Origin: G963664585 sp963664585
GTDB lineage: Bacteria > Bacillota > Clostridia > Oscillospirales > Ruminococcaceae
Length of the DNA: 64,000 nt
Assembly: GCA_963664585.2 (NCBI GenBank)
Contig: CAXXEO010000014.1
Span: 248,001-312,000, forward strand
Direction: 5' to 3'
A program made the position numbers and the translations under genes. How positions within the stretch are numbered: position 1 is the stretch's first letter; every line of letters starts with the position of its first letter. Under the pieces are notes generated by a model, which was not told the origin of the DNA, ran no database searches, and saw nothing but the letters and a program-made list of their open reading frames with translations. Below, one piece after another: positions 53,124 through 61,340 of the stretch.

Positions 53124-54407
53124 TTGGAAAAATTTGTCGTAAAAGGCGAAACAAAGCTATGCGGTGAGGTCTCTATCAGCGGAGCCAAAAATGCCGCTGT
53201 AGCAATTATTCCGGCTACTGTACTTTGCAAGGGTTGCTGTGTGATTGAAAATGTACCTAACATCAGTGATGTACGGATTCTCATTAAAATTTTGCAAAAT
53301 ATGGGCGCAGACGTATTACAGCTTGACAAAAATTCATATCAGATAGATACATCAAATATTGACAACACTGTGGTAAGCTATGAGCTTGCCCGTTCTATGC
53401 GTGCCTCTTATTATTTTATCGGCTCACTTTTGGGCAGATGCATGCAGGCAAGTGTTTCCATGCCCGGTGGTTGCCATCTTGGCGTTCGCCCGATTGATCA
53501 GCATATCAAGGGATTTGAGGCACTTGGCGCACAAGTATCCATTGACGGGGGCATGATTAATGCAACCGCGGACAAGTTGGTTGGTGCCCACATCCATTTT
53601 GACGTTGTTTCCGTTGGAGCAACAGTAAATGTGATGCTCGCAGCCGTCCGCACAAAGGGCATTACTATTATGGAAAATGTGGCCAAAGAACCCCATATCG
53701 TCGATCTGGCAAACTTTCTCAACTCGATGGGCGCCGATATCCGCGGTGCTGGTACCGACGCCATCAAGATACACGGTGTTGATGTACTTCATGGCACAAC
53801 CTACACCATCATTCCTGACCAGATTGAGGCGGGTAGTTATATGGTTATGGCTGCTGCTACAGGCGGGGATATTTTGGTAAAAAATGTGATCCCCAAGCAT
53901 CTTGAGTCCATTACCGACAAGCTGATCGCGTCTGGCTCCTCTGTTGAAGAGTTTGACGATGCTATCAGGGTCAAGGGACCGCGAACGATTGAAAAGCTGA
54001 ATGTGAAGACAATGCCACATCCCGGATTTCCAACTGATATGCAGCCACAGATGACCGCCATGCTTACGATGGCAAACGGTACAAGCATTGTGACCGAGGG
54101 CATCTGGGATGGTCGTTTTCGCTATGTGGATGAGCTTAAGCGCATGGGGGCAAATATTCAGGTTGACGGTAAGATGGCGGTGATTGAAGGCGGCACCCAA
54201 CTCACCGGTGCACCAGTCAGGGCGACTGATCTTAGAGCGGGCATGGCGCTGATCATTGCAGGCTTTATGGCAAAGGGCGTCACTGAAATTGAAGACATTG
54301 AACACATCGAGCGCGGTTATGAAGATGTTGTTGAAAAAATAATCGGTCTGGGCGGGCAGATCGAAAAGATTGTCACACCAGACAGCGTATACGCTAAGGC
54401 GTTGTAA
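53124..54407 (+). CDS. murA: UDP-N-acetylglucosamine 1-carboxyvinyltransferase
   Basis: A 427-residue enzyme for the first committed step of peptidoglycan synthesis. It begins MEKFVVKGETKLCGEVSISGAKNAAV with the conserved Lys-Asn pair (SGAKNA). The active-site loop is MPGGCHLGVRPIDQH with the PEP-binding, fosfomycin-target cysteine. Later motifs are FPTDMQPQMTAMLTMANGTSIVTE and RATDLRAGMALIIAGFMA. The start is TTG with AAGGAG upstream. Confidence 0.97.
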   Translation: MEKFVVKGETKLCGEVSISGAKNAAVAIIPATVLCKGCCVIENVPNISDVRILIKILQNMGADVLQLDKNSYQIDTSNIDNTVVSYELARSMRASYYFIGSLLGRCMQASVSMPGGCHLGVRPIDQHIKGFEALGAQVSIDGGMINATADKLVGAHIHFDVVSVGATVNVMLAAVRTKGITIMENVAKEPHIVDLANFLNSMGADIRGAGTDAIKIHGVDVLHGTTYTIIPDQIEAGSYMVMAAATGGDILVKNVIPKHLESITDKLIASGSSVEEFDDAIRVKGPRTIEKLNVKTMPHPGFPTDMQPQMTAMLTMANGTSIVTEGIWDGRFRYVDELKRMGANIQVDGKMAVIEGGTQLTGAPVRATDLRAGMALIIAGFMAKGVTEIEDIEHIERGYEDVVEKIIGLGGQIEKIVTPDSVYAKAL

Positions 54408-54416
54408 AAAAGCATT

Positions 54417-54453
54417 TGACAGGGGACAGGGGCGCGGCCTCCGTCCCCTTTAT
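54417..54453 (+). terminator. murA terminator
   Basis: Stem AGGGGAC/GTCCCCT with a GC-rich loop followed by TTTATC. Confidence 0.7.
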
Positions 54454-54541
54454 CGAGTAACCATACCGTCGCGGGCGTCGTGGGCGGGAAAAGAGAAAGT
54501 ATAAGAATAATAAAGTGCTGTTTAAATAGGATTTAGCATGA

Positions 54542-54647
54542 TATAGTTGATTAACTTGAAAACAAGCTTGTGATTTCTTCCCCCGCCGAAGGCGGGGGAA
54601 GAAAATGACGTTTTAACTATAGCCAGCTTTTAAGTTAATTGGCTATA
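54542..54647 (-). repeat. 106-bp palindromic element, copy 12
   Basis: Reverse orientation copy between murA and walJ, with a small change (TTTTAACTATAGCC) in one arm. Confidence 0.93.
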
Positions 54648-54785
54648 CTATGCTCAAATAGAAATTCCATTAGTCACATTCTTTTATCCTCAATAAGCGG
54701 ATACGGAAATGTATTTAACAGGGGCTTAACAAAATGTAATTAGTATAAGTGGCGAATGGCGAAAATTCGTCGTTTGGAGGCAAAA

Positions 54786-55577
54786 ATGGCAAAATTTTGT
54801 ACATTGGCAAGCGGAAGCAGCGGAAACAGCACCTACATATCACAAGGGGGCGAGGGCATCCTGATTGATGTGGGAATCAGCTGCAGGGCGGTGAGCAGTG
54901 CCCTGGCAGAAATTGGCGTAGTTCCTCGGCACATCAGGGCGGTTTTTCTTACCCACGAGCATATAGATCATATCAAGGGACTTAAGCGGTTTATACGGGA
55001 AAGTGGGGCATCTGTTTATGGCAGCCCCCAGACTCTCAGCTACATAGTGGAAAAGGATATGGTGGAGTCTGCCGCCCACCTTTTCCCGCTGGATGGCACC
55101 CCTGTTGAGGTCAATTATATGAAGGTGCATAGCTTTTCCACCCCTCATGACAGCGTGGGGAGCTTGGGATATCGGATTGAAACTTCTGATGACCACCGCA
55201 TTGCTGTTGTAACCGACCTGGGCCATGTCACGCCGACAGTGGAGGAGAACATTACTGGCTGCGATATGGTGATGATCGAGTCTAATTATGACATACAGAT
55301 GCTGAGAACCGGTAACTATCCCATGTATCTTAAAAAACGCATCTCGGGAGAAAATGGGCATCTTTCTAACAGTGACTGTGCTGATCTGGTAGAACGCCTT
55401 GTCCGTTTTGGCTCCACACGCTTTGTACTGGCCCATCTCAGTCAGGAGAATAATCTTCCGATGATCGCCGATCAGACCATTTTTTCCCGTTTAAACCAGT
55501 ACGGACTGATTCGCGGAAAAGATTATCTTCTTTCTGTCGCCCCGCGTGTGATTGCGGGCGGACTTGTCGCTTTTTAG
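54786..55577 (+). CDS. walJ: MBL-fold hydrolase, WalJ/YycJ family
   Basis: A 263-residue protein with the start MAKFCTLASGSSGNSTYI, then LIDVGISCR and the metal motif FLTHEHIDHIKGL. AVVTDLGHVTPTVEENITGCDMVMIESNYD and GENGHLSNSDCADL follow, all hallmarks of YycJ/WalJ, a dinuclear-metal exonuclease-like protein linked to cell-wall and DNA repair phenotypes in Bacillota. The ATG at 54786 has GGAGG five bases upstream. It is followed by rlmH with an 11-base gap, an arrangement common in Bacillota. Confidence 0.9.
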   Translation: MAKFCTLASGSSGNSTYISQGGEGILIDVGISCRAVSSALAEIGVVPRHIRAVFLTHEHIDHIKGLKRFIRESGASVYGSPQTLSYIVEKDMVESAAHLFPLDGTPVEVNYMKVHSFSTPHDSVGSLGYRIETSDDHRIAVVTDLGHVTPTVEENITGCDMVMIESNYDIQMLRTGNYPMYLKKRISGENGHLSNSDCADLVERLVRFGSTRFVLAHLSQENNLPMIADQTIFSRLNQYGLIRGKDYLLSVAPRVIAGGLVAF

Positions 55578-55588
55578 GGGGAGCCAAA

Positions 55589-56068
55589 ATGCTAACGGTA
55601 AAAATTATTGCAGTAGGCAAACTGAAAGAGAATTATTTAACGCAGGCCTGTGAAGAGTATCAGAAACGCCTCTCAAGCCACTGTCAGCTTGCGGTGATTG
55701 AGATTGAAGAGTATCGCCTGCCCGATGCCCCCTCGCAGGCGCTGATTGAACAAGCCCTTCGGAAAGAGGGTGAGAAAATCTTGGATGTGGCTAAAAAAAG
55801 TGTCATCATAGCCCTTTGCATTGAAGGAAAAGCGCTCACTTCACCTGAGCTGTCACAGCGTATCCAGTCAATGGTAGCGGGTGGGACAAGCAGTTTAAGT
55901 TTTGTCATCGGTGGATCGTTCGGACTTTCCGACCAAGTGAAAGAGGCTGCTGAGCTTCGGCTTTCAATGTCGGCCATGACCTTTCCCCACCAGCTTGCAA
56001 GGGTATTGCTGCTGGAGCAGCTCTATCGGGCGTTCTCGATCTCCACAGGGGGCAAGTATCATAAATAG
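55589..56068 (+). CDS. rlmH: 23S rRNA (pseudouridine-1915-N3)-methyltransferase
   Basis: A 159-residue SPOUT methyltransferase. It has the expected start MLTVKIIAVGKLKE and YLTQACEEYQKRLSSHCQLAVIEI. The knotted SAM-binding part is IALCIEGKALTSPELSQRI, then LSFVIGGSFGLSDQVKE and the C-terminal LSMSAMTFPHQLARVLLLEQLYRAFSISTGGKYHK. It acts on helix 69 of 70S ribosomes as a dimer. Cotranscribed with walJ. Confidence 0.97.
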   Translation: MLTVKIIAVGKLKENYLTQACEEYQKRLSSHCQLAVIEIEEYRLPDAPSQALIEQALRKEGEKILDVAKKSVIIALCIEGKALTSPELSQRIQSMVAGGTSSLSFVIGGSFGLSDQVKEAAELRLSMSAMTFPHQLARVLLLEQLYRAFSISTGGKYHK

Positions 56069-56323
56069 CAGAGGAATCTACTCCGCGCGGCCACATAGGT
56101 TCTCTCTGTTTGCCTGACTGCGTCGTGACAGAAAGATAACGAATGTAAGGAAAACAAGTATATCTCATTTCTAAATGCGCAAGATAGCTGTGAAAAGCCA
56201 TGATAGGTCGTGTGTGCTGGACAACTTCGGCAGACGGGTTATCACAGCCCGTTTTTCACCGTGCGGCATGACGGAAGCTGTGGCTGCAATATGCTTTAGC
56301 GCACGGAGAGAGGAAGTTTAACG

Positions 56324-56476
56324 ATGGCAAAGGCAGGCATGCGCCGCCCTGACCCGAAGGAGCCTCACGGTACCGAGAGCAACCATATCACCCATATTCC
56401 AAAGAATACGCTTCCCCCTGTGCCAGAAATAAAGGGTAAGGCTAAAAAGGGCCATGAGCAGGCAAAACCAATATAA
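56324..56476 (+). CDS. small conserved hydrophilic protein (50 aa)
   Basis: Short ORF starting MAKAGMRRPDPKEPHGTESNH and ending VPEIKGKAKKGHEQAKPI. The start has AGGAAG ten bases upstream and the gene is closed by a strong terminator at 56479, which together support a real gene. I recall similar MAKAGMRRPDP-type small proteins in Clostridia but know no function. It is basic, His- and Pro-containing, and has no membrane segment. Confidence 0.75.
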   Translation: MAKAGMRRPDPKEPHGTESNHITHIPKNTLPPVPEIKGKAKKGHEQAKPI

Positions 56477-56478
56477 AC

Positions 56479-56516
56479 CAAAAAATCCGCAGGCAAAGTG
56501 CCTGCGGATTTTTTGC
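56479..56516 (+). terminator. terminator of the 50-aa protein gene
   Basis: Stem AAAAAATCCGCAGGCA/TGCCTGCGGATTTTTT, effective in both directions; it can also serve the minus-strand small gene at 56542. Confidence 0.92.
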
Positions 56517-56541
56517 TGATTAAAGATTTTACCAAGCTGCG

Positions 56542-56688
56542 TCATCGGTCAGCATTGGGGTTATCCCTCGGGGCTGACTGCTTTTTCGTATTTCTGTTGT
56601 GCTGCTGATTCTCTCGAGTAAGGGGAGTCTGGCCCTTGGCCTTTTCCTCCCGGACCTCTTTTTTATCAATCTGACTATCCTTTGGCAT
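56542..56688 (-). CDS. small hydrophilic protein (48 aa)
   Basis: ORF MPKDSQIDKKEVREEKAKGQ...QQHNRNTKKQSAPRDNPNADR, strongly hydrophilic with many Lys, Glu, Gln and Asn, with no predicted fold. AAAGGAGG lies ten bases before the ATG and a bidirectional terminator lies 26 bases past the stop. Function unknown; the composition recalls small acid-soluble or stress proteins but no signature is present. Confidence 0.6.
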   Translation of the reverse strand: MPKDSQIDKKEVREEKAKGQTPLTRENQQHNRNTKKQSAPRDNPNADR

Positions 56689-56727
56689 CGTAATCGCGCC
56701 TCCTTTAGTTTTGCATTTCTCTTCTGT

Positions 56728-56833
56728 TATAGCCAATTAACTTAAAAACTGGCTATATATAAAACGTCATTTTCTTTCCCCGCCTTCGGCGGGGAAAGAA
56801 ATCACAAGCTTGTTTTTAAGTTAATCAACTATA
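56728..56833 (+). repeat. 106-bp palindromic element, copy 13
   Basis: Full-length copy with the T-A central stem (CTTTCCCCGCC/GGCGGGGAAAG), between a 48-aa gene and the HMA-like relic. Confidence 0.93.
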
Positions 56834-56859
56834 TTGACAGGAAAACAGAAACTGGATTT

Positions 56860-57098
56860 TTACATGATATGTCTGTCCAATTTTTGCCCGGTGATTTCAT
56901 ATCCCATTCGGCAGAGTTTTTTTTCGATCATTTGGCATTCGACCCCGCTGCTGTCAAAATCCACGGCAATTTTTCCGCCGCCATCACCGATACTCACTGA
57001 CAGCACACCCGGATGGTATCCAACTCGCGCTTAATCTGTTTCGTGTCGTGTTGATCCAGCTCGTCATTTACAGTGAAATACACACTGTCCTTTGACAT
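56860..57098 (-). pseudogene. HMA-like small protein, one frameshift
   Basis: The first frame reads MSKDSVYFTVNDELDQHDTKQIKRELDTI and then goes out of frame. After adding one base near 57023 it continues PGVLSVSIGDGGGKIAVDFDSSGVECQMIEKKLCRMGYEITGQKLD. The pattern (LDTIPGVLSVSV...VDFDSSG...IxxxLxxMGYEI) is that of a heavy-metal-associated ferredoxin-like domain, although the usual CxxC metal site is not evident. About 79 residues when repaired. Confidence 0.65.
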
Positions 57099-57195
57099 TT
57101 ACTCACGTCCCTTCGTTGTTCACAGTCATTTTCAATTGTTTTCTTACTCGTGTTTTTTTGCTTTGCAAGAGAAAAAAGATACGGATGAATACCAT

Positions 57196-57301
57196 TATAG
57201 CCAATTAACTTTAAAACTTGCTATATATAAAACGTTATTTTCTTCCCCCGCCGAAGGCGGGGGAAGAAATCACAAGCTTGTTTTCAAGTTAATCAACTAT
57301 A
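57196..57301 (+). repeat. 106-bp palindromic element, copy 14
   Basis: Full-length copy with a GAA loop, opposite to most copies in this orientation. Confidence 0.92.
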
Positions 57302-57379
57302 AAATTTCTGTCTGACCGATTTGATGCAGGGGAGATTGTGTTCATATTTACCCAATGTTTGTTGAATTGCTATTGTTTA

Positions 57380-57440
57380 TTATTCCGCCGTGCTGAGCGG
57401 GTATACAAAATGACGCGACAAAAGGAGCAAATAAAGAATC
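57380..57440 (+). repeat. duplicated segment A
   Basis: The block CCGCCGTGCTGAGCGGGTAT-ACAAAATG, then a variable stretch and AAAGGAGCAAAT recurs at 59030-59095. Both copies lie ~80 and ~45 bases after a 106-bp element. Confidence 0.75.
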
Positions 57441-57537
57441 CTAGGCTTAAAACGCCTGAGAACAGAAGAAATCCAAATAATCAATGGTTCATGAGATTTG
57501 ATGTGCGTCTATGGCATCTATTATTCGTATGCTTTTT

Positions 57538-57712
57538 TTACCCATTCCAAAATTTCTGATTAAGGCTGCGGTAGCGGATGACTTCAGATATTTGCCGGGC
57601 ATCAATCGTCTCAACACCGTCCAGACTGGCGATTGTACCAGAGACATTCCCGATATGGTCGCATCCGTGGGCGGAAAGTCCGATGCGGTCAAAGGCGTGC
57701 TTCATCATCTAT
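57538..57712 (-). pseudogene. C-terminal relic of comM
   Basis: The frame MMKHAFDRIGLSAHGCDHIGNVSGTIASLDGVETIDARQISEVIRYRSLNQKFWNG ends at TAA. It aligns over its whole length with the last ~55 residues of the intact ComM at 59627 (LMKLAFDRIGLSARGYDRILKVARTIADLDGVEVIDTRQISEAIQYRSLDRKFWNR). Changed residues are scattered, so the copy is old. It is associated with duplicated segment A. Confidence 0.85.
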
Positions 57713-58057
57713 GGTGGCAAAATCGAGAACAATTTCACTCTTTGTACGGACAAAATGAACTCGTATGTAAAATTGTGAGGTCGAAAGCATAAAAACCCTA
57801 CATTTCAACTGGAATTGCCGTAATATAACATGACTCTTATGCAGCTAAAAAGCGGTAAGGCAAGGAAAGGCGTCGATCATATCAGGCATGGTTTACATTA
57901 AATTTTGGTTTTTTATTGACAATTTTATTTTTAATGATAGTATATATGCGAATGAGAATATGTGCATATACAAATATATTTGAACGAAGTTACCCAAGCC
58001 AACTTTCAAGTGGCTTCGTATTACAGCAAATCAACAAATAATGAGGAGATTTTGAAC

Positions 58058-58090
58058 TCCATCCGCCCCGCCGTTGGCGGGGGAGACGGA
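58058..58090. repeat. hairpin upstream of the DsbA-like gene
   Basis: TCCGCCCCGCC/GGCGGGGG(A)GACGGA palindrome preceded by TTTTGAACTCCA, resembling the hairpin at 12896-12937. The rest of 57713-58136 shows no gene. Confidence 0.6.
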
Positions 58091-58136
58091 TAAAGAAAGT
58101 CCCGTTCATTTGGAAAATAATGATAGGAGGAAATGA

Positions 58137-58634
58137 ATGATGAATCAACTCGAAGTGTTTTTTGACTATTTCTGTCCGTTCTGCCAAAAGGGGCACTATT
58201 ACCTCAAAAAGCTGTATCCGGCTTATCCAAACGTAGAGATTGTTTGGCGTCCGTGGAGCGACGAGCATCCGCGACCCGAGGCCGGCATGTGCATGCTTGG
58301 GTTGTACTTTGCTTTGGATTCCGGCGCGGACATCTGGGAATATCACGACCGGATGTACCAAGCGACCATCTTGAAACAGATGGACATCAGCACCATTGAT
58401 GCGTTTGTGGAATGTTTCAAAGGTCTGCTTGATTCGGATGCATTGCGCGAAGCACTTCAAAACGGCGATTATGCTAAGGCGCAGCGGGATGAGAACCTGA
58501 AAGCTTATGAAAAATACGGGATTTGGGAGATACCAGCCTACCGCATGAACGAGATGAAGCTTGATTCGGTCTTGGGCGTAAACATTTCAAAAGATCAGAT
58601 CAAAGATTTCATAGACGCCGCAAAATGGGATTGA
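58137..58634 (+). CDS. DsbA-family thioredoxin-fold protein
   Basis: A 165-residue protein with the active-site motif FFDYFCPFCQKGHYYL (CPFC) near the N-terminus and an inserted helical domain. The cis-Pro loop is IWEIPAYRMNEMKL and the C-terminal helix is KDQIKDFIDAAKWD. There is no signal peptide, so it is probably cytoplasmic, like FrnE or 2-hydroxychromene-2-carboxylate isomerase relatives. AGGAGG lies six bases before the ATG. Substrate unknown. Confidence 0.88.
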   Translation: MMNQLEVFFDYFCPFCQKGHYYLKKLYPAYPNVEIVWRPWSDEHPRPEAGMCMLGLYFALDSGADIWEYHDRMYQATILKQMDISTIDAFVECFKGLLDSDALREALQNGDYAKAQRDENLKAYEKYGIWEIPAYRMNEMKLDSVLGVNISKDQIKDFIDAAKWD

Positions 58635-58673
58635 GATGATGACCTGATCCCTGTTAGGCCTGTTTTGAATGTT

Positions 58674-58745
58674 TACAGCAATTCCAGTTAAAATTGCGGG
58701 ATGAAAAAGCATCTAATACTCTACATATGAACTGGAATTGCTGTA
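58674..58745. repeat. inverted repeat with 16-bp arms
   Basis: TACAGCAATTCCAGTT at 58674-58689 and its complement at 58730-58745. A related single arm (AACTGGAATTGCCGTA) is at 57807-57822. Could be a small transposon-like end pair. Confidence 0.65.
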
Positions 58746-58827
58746 GTCATTGTCTTTCTATCCTGATTTCAGGTCGAAACTTACTGATATAAATATCATG
58801 TAGTGTACAGCCAACAACATATAGTAA

Positions 58828-58864
58828 AAGAAATCCCACAACTATTGAGGTTGTGGGATTTCTT
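58828..58864 (+). terminator. bidirectional terminator
   Basis: Stem AAGAAATCCCACAAC/GTTGTGGGATTTCTT with a short loop and A/T flanks. Confidence 0.85.
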
Positions 58865-58883
58865 ATAATATACGCGAACAGAT

Positions 58884-58987
58884 GTAGCAATTAACTCAAA
58901 AACTGGCTATATATAAACCATTATTTTCTCCCTCCGCCTTCGGCGGGGGGAGAAATCACAAGCTTGTTTTCAAGTTAATCAACTATA
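58884..58987 (+). repeat. 106-bp palindromic element, copy 15
   Basis: Left end degenerate (TGTAGCAATTAACTC). Central stem CTCCCTCCGCC/GGCGGGGGGAG is changed on both sides but still largely paired. Confidence 0.88.
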
Positions 58988-59029
58988 AAATATGATAGTC
59001 CGCGTAAATTTTTTGGTGGTGCTGTTTAT

Positions 59030-59095
59030 GATCCCGCCGTGCTGAGCGGGTATACAAAATGTCGCTAAAAAAGGAGCAAATGAAAAATCCTCCGG
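59030..59095 (+). repeat. duplicated segment A, second copy
   Basis: Same block as 57380-57440, followed here by the Dabb gene terminator. Confidence 0.75.
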
Positions 59096-59113
59096 CGTTT
59101 TCGCCGGAGGATA
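59084..59113 (-). terminator. terminator of the Dabb gene
   Basis: Stem ATCCTCCGGCG/CGCCGGAGGAT with a TTTT loop, followed on the minus strand by TTTTTC. It lies 17 bases past the stop. Confidence 0.88.
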
Positions 59114-59129
59114 GACAGAATAGTTCAGT

Positions 59130-59426
59130 TTATATTTGATAGTCTGCAGCAGCTCTTTCAGAAGTCACCAACTTGACGAAGTTCCGCACAATCTGATGCT
59201 CGGGATGAATCTGATATCCTTCAAGGGCTGAGGTATCAACAAATTCGCTGTAAATGCAAAGGTCATATCCACCTGGGGTAAAGTTCTTTCCAATTTCGAA
59301 TTTTAAAATCCCTTTGATTTTGGGCGCAAGTGCTTCAAGCATCCCCTTTACTTTGGCGGCGTTTTCTGCACCGGACGCTCCTTCGGCGATCTCCTTAAAT
59401 TTCCACATAACGATATGCTTGACCAT
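59130..59426 (-). CDS. stress-responsive A/B-barrel (Dabb) domain protein
   Basis: A 98-residue protein starting MVKHIVMWKFKE, with FEIGKNF, DLCIYSEFVDTSALEGYQIHPEHQIVRNFVKLVTSERAAADYQI, the standard Dabb pattern. These small proteins dimerise into an alpha-beta barrel; their role is mostly unknown. It is a single gene with its own terminator, located downstream of comM on the same strand. Confidence 0.9.
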   Translation of the reverse strand: MVKHIVMWKFKEIAEGASGAENAAKVKGMLEALAPKIKGILKFEIGKNFTPGGYDLCIYSEFVDTSALEGYQIHPEHQIVRNFVKLVTSERAAADYQI

Positions 59427-59626
59427 TTTCAGAACAACTCCTTTTCTCTTTTTGTTTATTTAAAATCGCTTTGCGTGAAGGTCTATCTATGAGCCTTTTT
59501 GAGTCCTTACTTACAATTGGCGAGGGTAAGAATATAATGAACGCAACTTTTGTAGATAGAAAGTATTGCTGTTCCAAAACTCCAGGTTAAGGCGACGGAA
59601 GTGTGTGGCCGGCAAACTTCTTATGA

Positions 59627-61162
59627 TTACCTGTTCCAAAATTTCCGGTCCAGACTGCGGTACTGAATGGCTTCAGAGATTTGACGGGTGTCTATGACCT
59701 CGACACCATCCAGATCGGCAATCGTTCTGGCGACCTTCAAGATTCGGTCGTATCCGCGAGCGGAAAGTCCGATGCGGTCAAAGGCGAGTTTCATCAGATT
59801 TTGCGCCGAAGGGGTGAGTTGGCAAAATTCTGACAGAGCGGCAGATGACATCTTGGCATTGGAAGTGATTCCGGTTCCCGCAAAGCGCTTTCTCTGAAGC
59901 TCGTTGGCCTTGGCGACCCTTTCCCGTACGATTTCTGAGGGCTCTGCCTTCCTTTTGGTGGTCAGATTTTCATAATCCACAGCGGGAACCTCCACATGAA
60001 TATCAAGACGGTCCAGAAGGGGGCCGCTGACACGGCTGAGATACCGTTTAATTGCGTCGGGACTGCAGGTGCATGCCTTGGTGGGATGTCCGTAAAAACC
60101 ACAGGGGCAGGGGTTCATGGCTGCGACGAGCATGATGGAGCTGGGCAGTGTCAGTCGTCCCCCCACACGAGAGATGGTCACGGTCCCGTCCTCCAGTGGC
60201 TGGCGCAGTCCCTCCATGGCAAGCCTTGAAAATTCGGGCAGCTCATCAAGAAAAAGAACGCCGTTGTGGGCTAGTGAGAGCTCACCCGGTCTGGGTGTGG
60301 CCCCACCACCGGCCAATCCGGCTGGTGAAACGCTGTGGTGAGGGGAACGGAAGGGCCTGTCCGTCACCAGCCCAATGCCGTTGTGAAGAACACCTGCCAC
60401 CGAATGGATTTTGGTCGTCTCCACCGATTCCTCATACGAGAGCGAGGGCAGTATGGAAGGCAGCCGTTTCGCCAGCATACTCTTACCCGAACCGGGAGGG
60501 CCGATCATTAATATGTTGTGCCCCCCAGCAGCTGCAACCTCCAACGCTCTTTTGGCCTCTAGCTGGCCCTTGACGTCGGCCAAATCAGCTTGTGGGGGAG
60601 TGGGTATTGAAGTAAAATGCATTTTTCGGGCGGGAACAAGCTCAGCTTTTTTAGTCAAGCTATCTACAACCTCTTTGACGCTGGCGGCCGGCAGGACAGT
60701 CAGATCCTGTGCAACCGCCCCTTCGGCGGCGTTTTGAATCGGAATGTACAGCCTTTCTAGCCCCAGCGGCCCTGCGGCTAGAGCCATAGGGAGGATGCCG
60801 ATGACAGGGCGTATCTCCCCGCCAAGGGAGAGCTCACCCACAAATGCGGTTTTTTCTATATCTGCGTCGATGCTCCCTGTAGCCTTTAAGAGTGCGATCA
60901 GCATGGGAAGATCGTAGGTGGCGCCCGATTTTTTGGTTCCGGCCGGGGCTAGGTTTACAACAATTTTTGCAGGGGGAAGTTCAAAACCGCAGTTCTTGAT
61001 AGCAGCTTGCACACGATCTCTGGCCTCGCTGACAGCGTTGTCAGGCAGTCCAACAATTTGAAACGAGGGCATGCCGCGTGCGACATCTGCCTCGACGGTA
61101 ACAATAAAGGGTTCAATGCCATTGAGACCCAAACTTTTTGCAAATGCGAGCAGAACGATCAC
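59627..61162 (-). CDS. comM: ComM/YifB family Mg-chelatase-like AAA+ ATPase
   Basis: A ~511-residue protein. The N-terminal ChlI-like fold contains FIVTVEADVARGMPSFQIVGLPDNAVSEARDRVQAAIKNCGFELP and VNLAPAGTKKSGATYDLP. The AAA+ core has Walker A MIGPPGSGKSMLAKRLPSILP, HHSVSPAGLAGGG, Walker B GVLFLDELPEF and NPCPCGFYG with a zinc-type CxCG...CTCS pair. In naturally competent bacteria ComM is a branch-migration helicase. Many non-competent species carry it too. The start is uncertain: GTG at 61162 or 61165 gives the family length, but no clear RBS was found. Confidence 0.93.
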   Translation of the reverse strand: MIVLLAFAKSLGLNGIEPFIVTVEADVARGMPSFQIVGLPDNAVSEARDRVQAAIKNCGFELPPAKIVVNLAPAGTKKSGATYDLPMLIALLKATGSIDADIEKTAFVGELSLGGEIRPVIGILPMALAAGPLGLERLYIPIQNAAEGAVAQDLTVLPAASVKEVVDSLTKKAELVPARKMHFTSIPTPPQADLADVKGQLEAKRALEVAAAGGHNILMIGPPGSGKSMLAKRLPSILPSLSYEESVETTKIHSVAGVLHNGIGLVTDRPFRSPHHSVSPAGLAGGGATPRPGELSLAHNGVLFLDELPEFSRLAMEGLRQPLEDGTVTISRVGGRLTLPSSIMLVAAMNPCPCGFYGHPTKACTCSPDAIKRYLSRVSGPLLDRLDIHVEVPAVDYENLTTKRKAEPSEIVRERVAKANELQRKRFAGTGITSNAKMSSAALSEFCQLTPSAQNLMKLAFDRIGLSARGYDRILKVARTIADLDGVEVIDTRQISEAIQYRSLDRKFWNR

Positions 61163-61340
61163 CACTTTCGCTATGAAAATATGAAGTCTGTCTGTCAAGC
61201 CACAGGACGGGCAGACAAAAATAAACAAGTCCCGTTATTAAAAAGGCGCTATAACGACATTATACAGTGCGTGGGAAATTATTACAACTGCAATCGCGTG
61301 ATAAAACACATAATGATTGCCGTTGCTATCATAAAGGTGC

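Noticed and set aside
53424..54305. 293-codon minus-strand ORF opposite murA
   Set aside because: Antisense of a complete, highly conserved murA; no start signal or domain.
57511..57792. 93-codon plus-strand ORF
   Set aside because: It is the complement of the comM relic, which reads as ComM on the minus strand.
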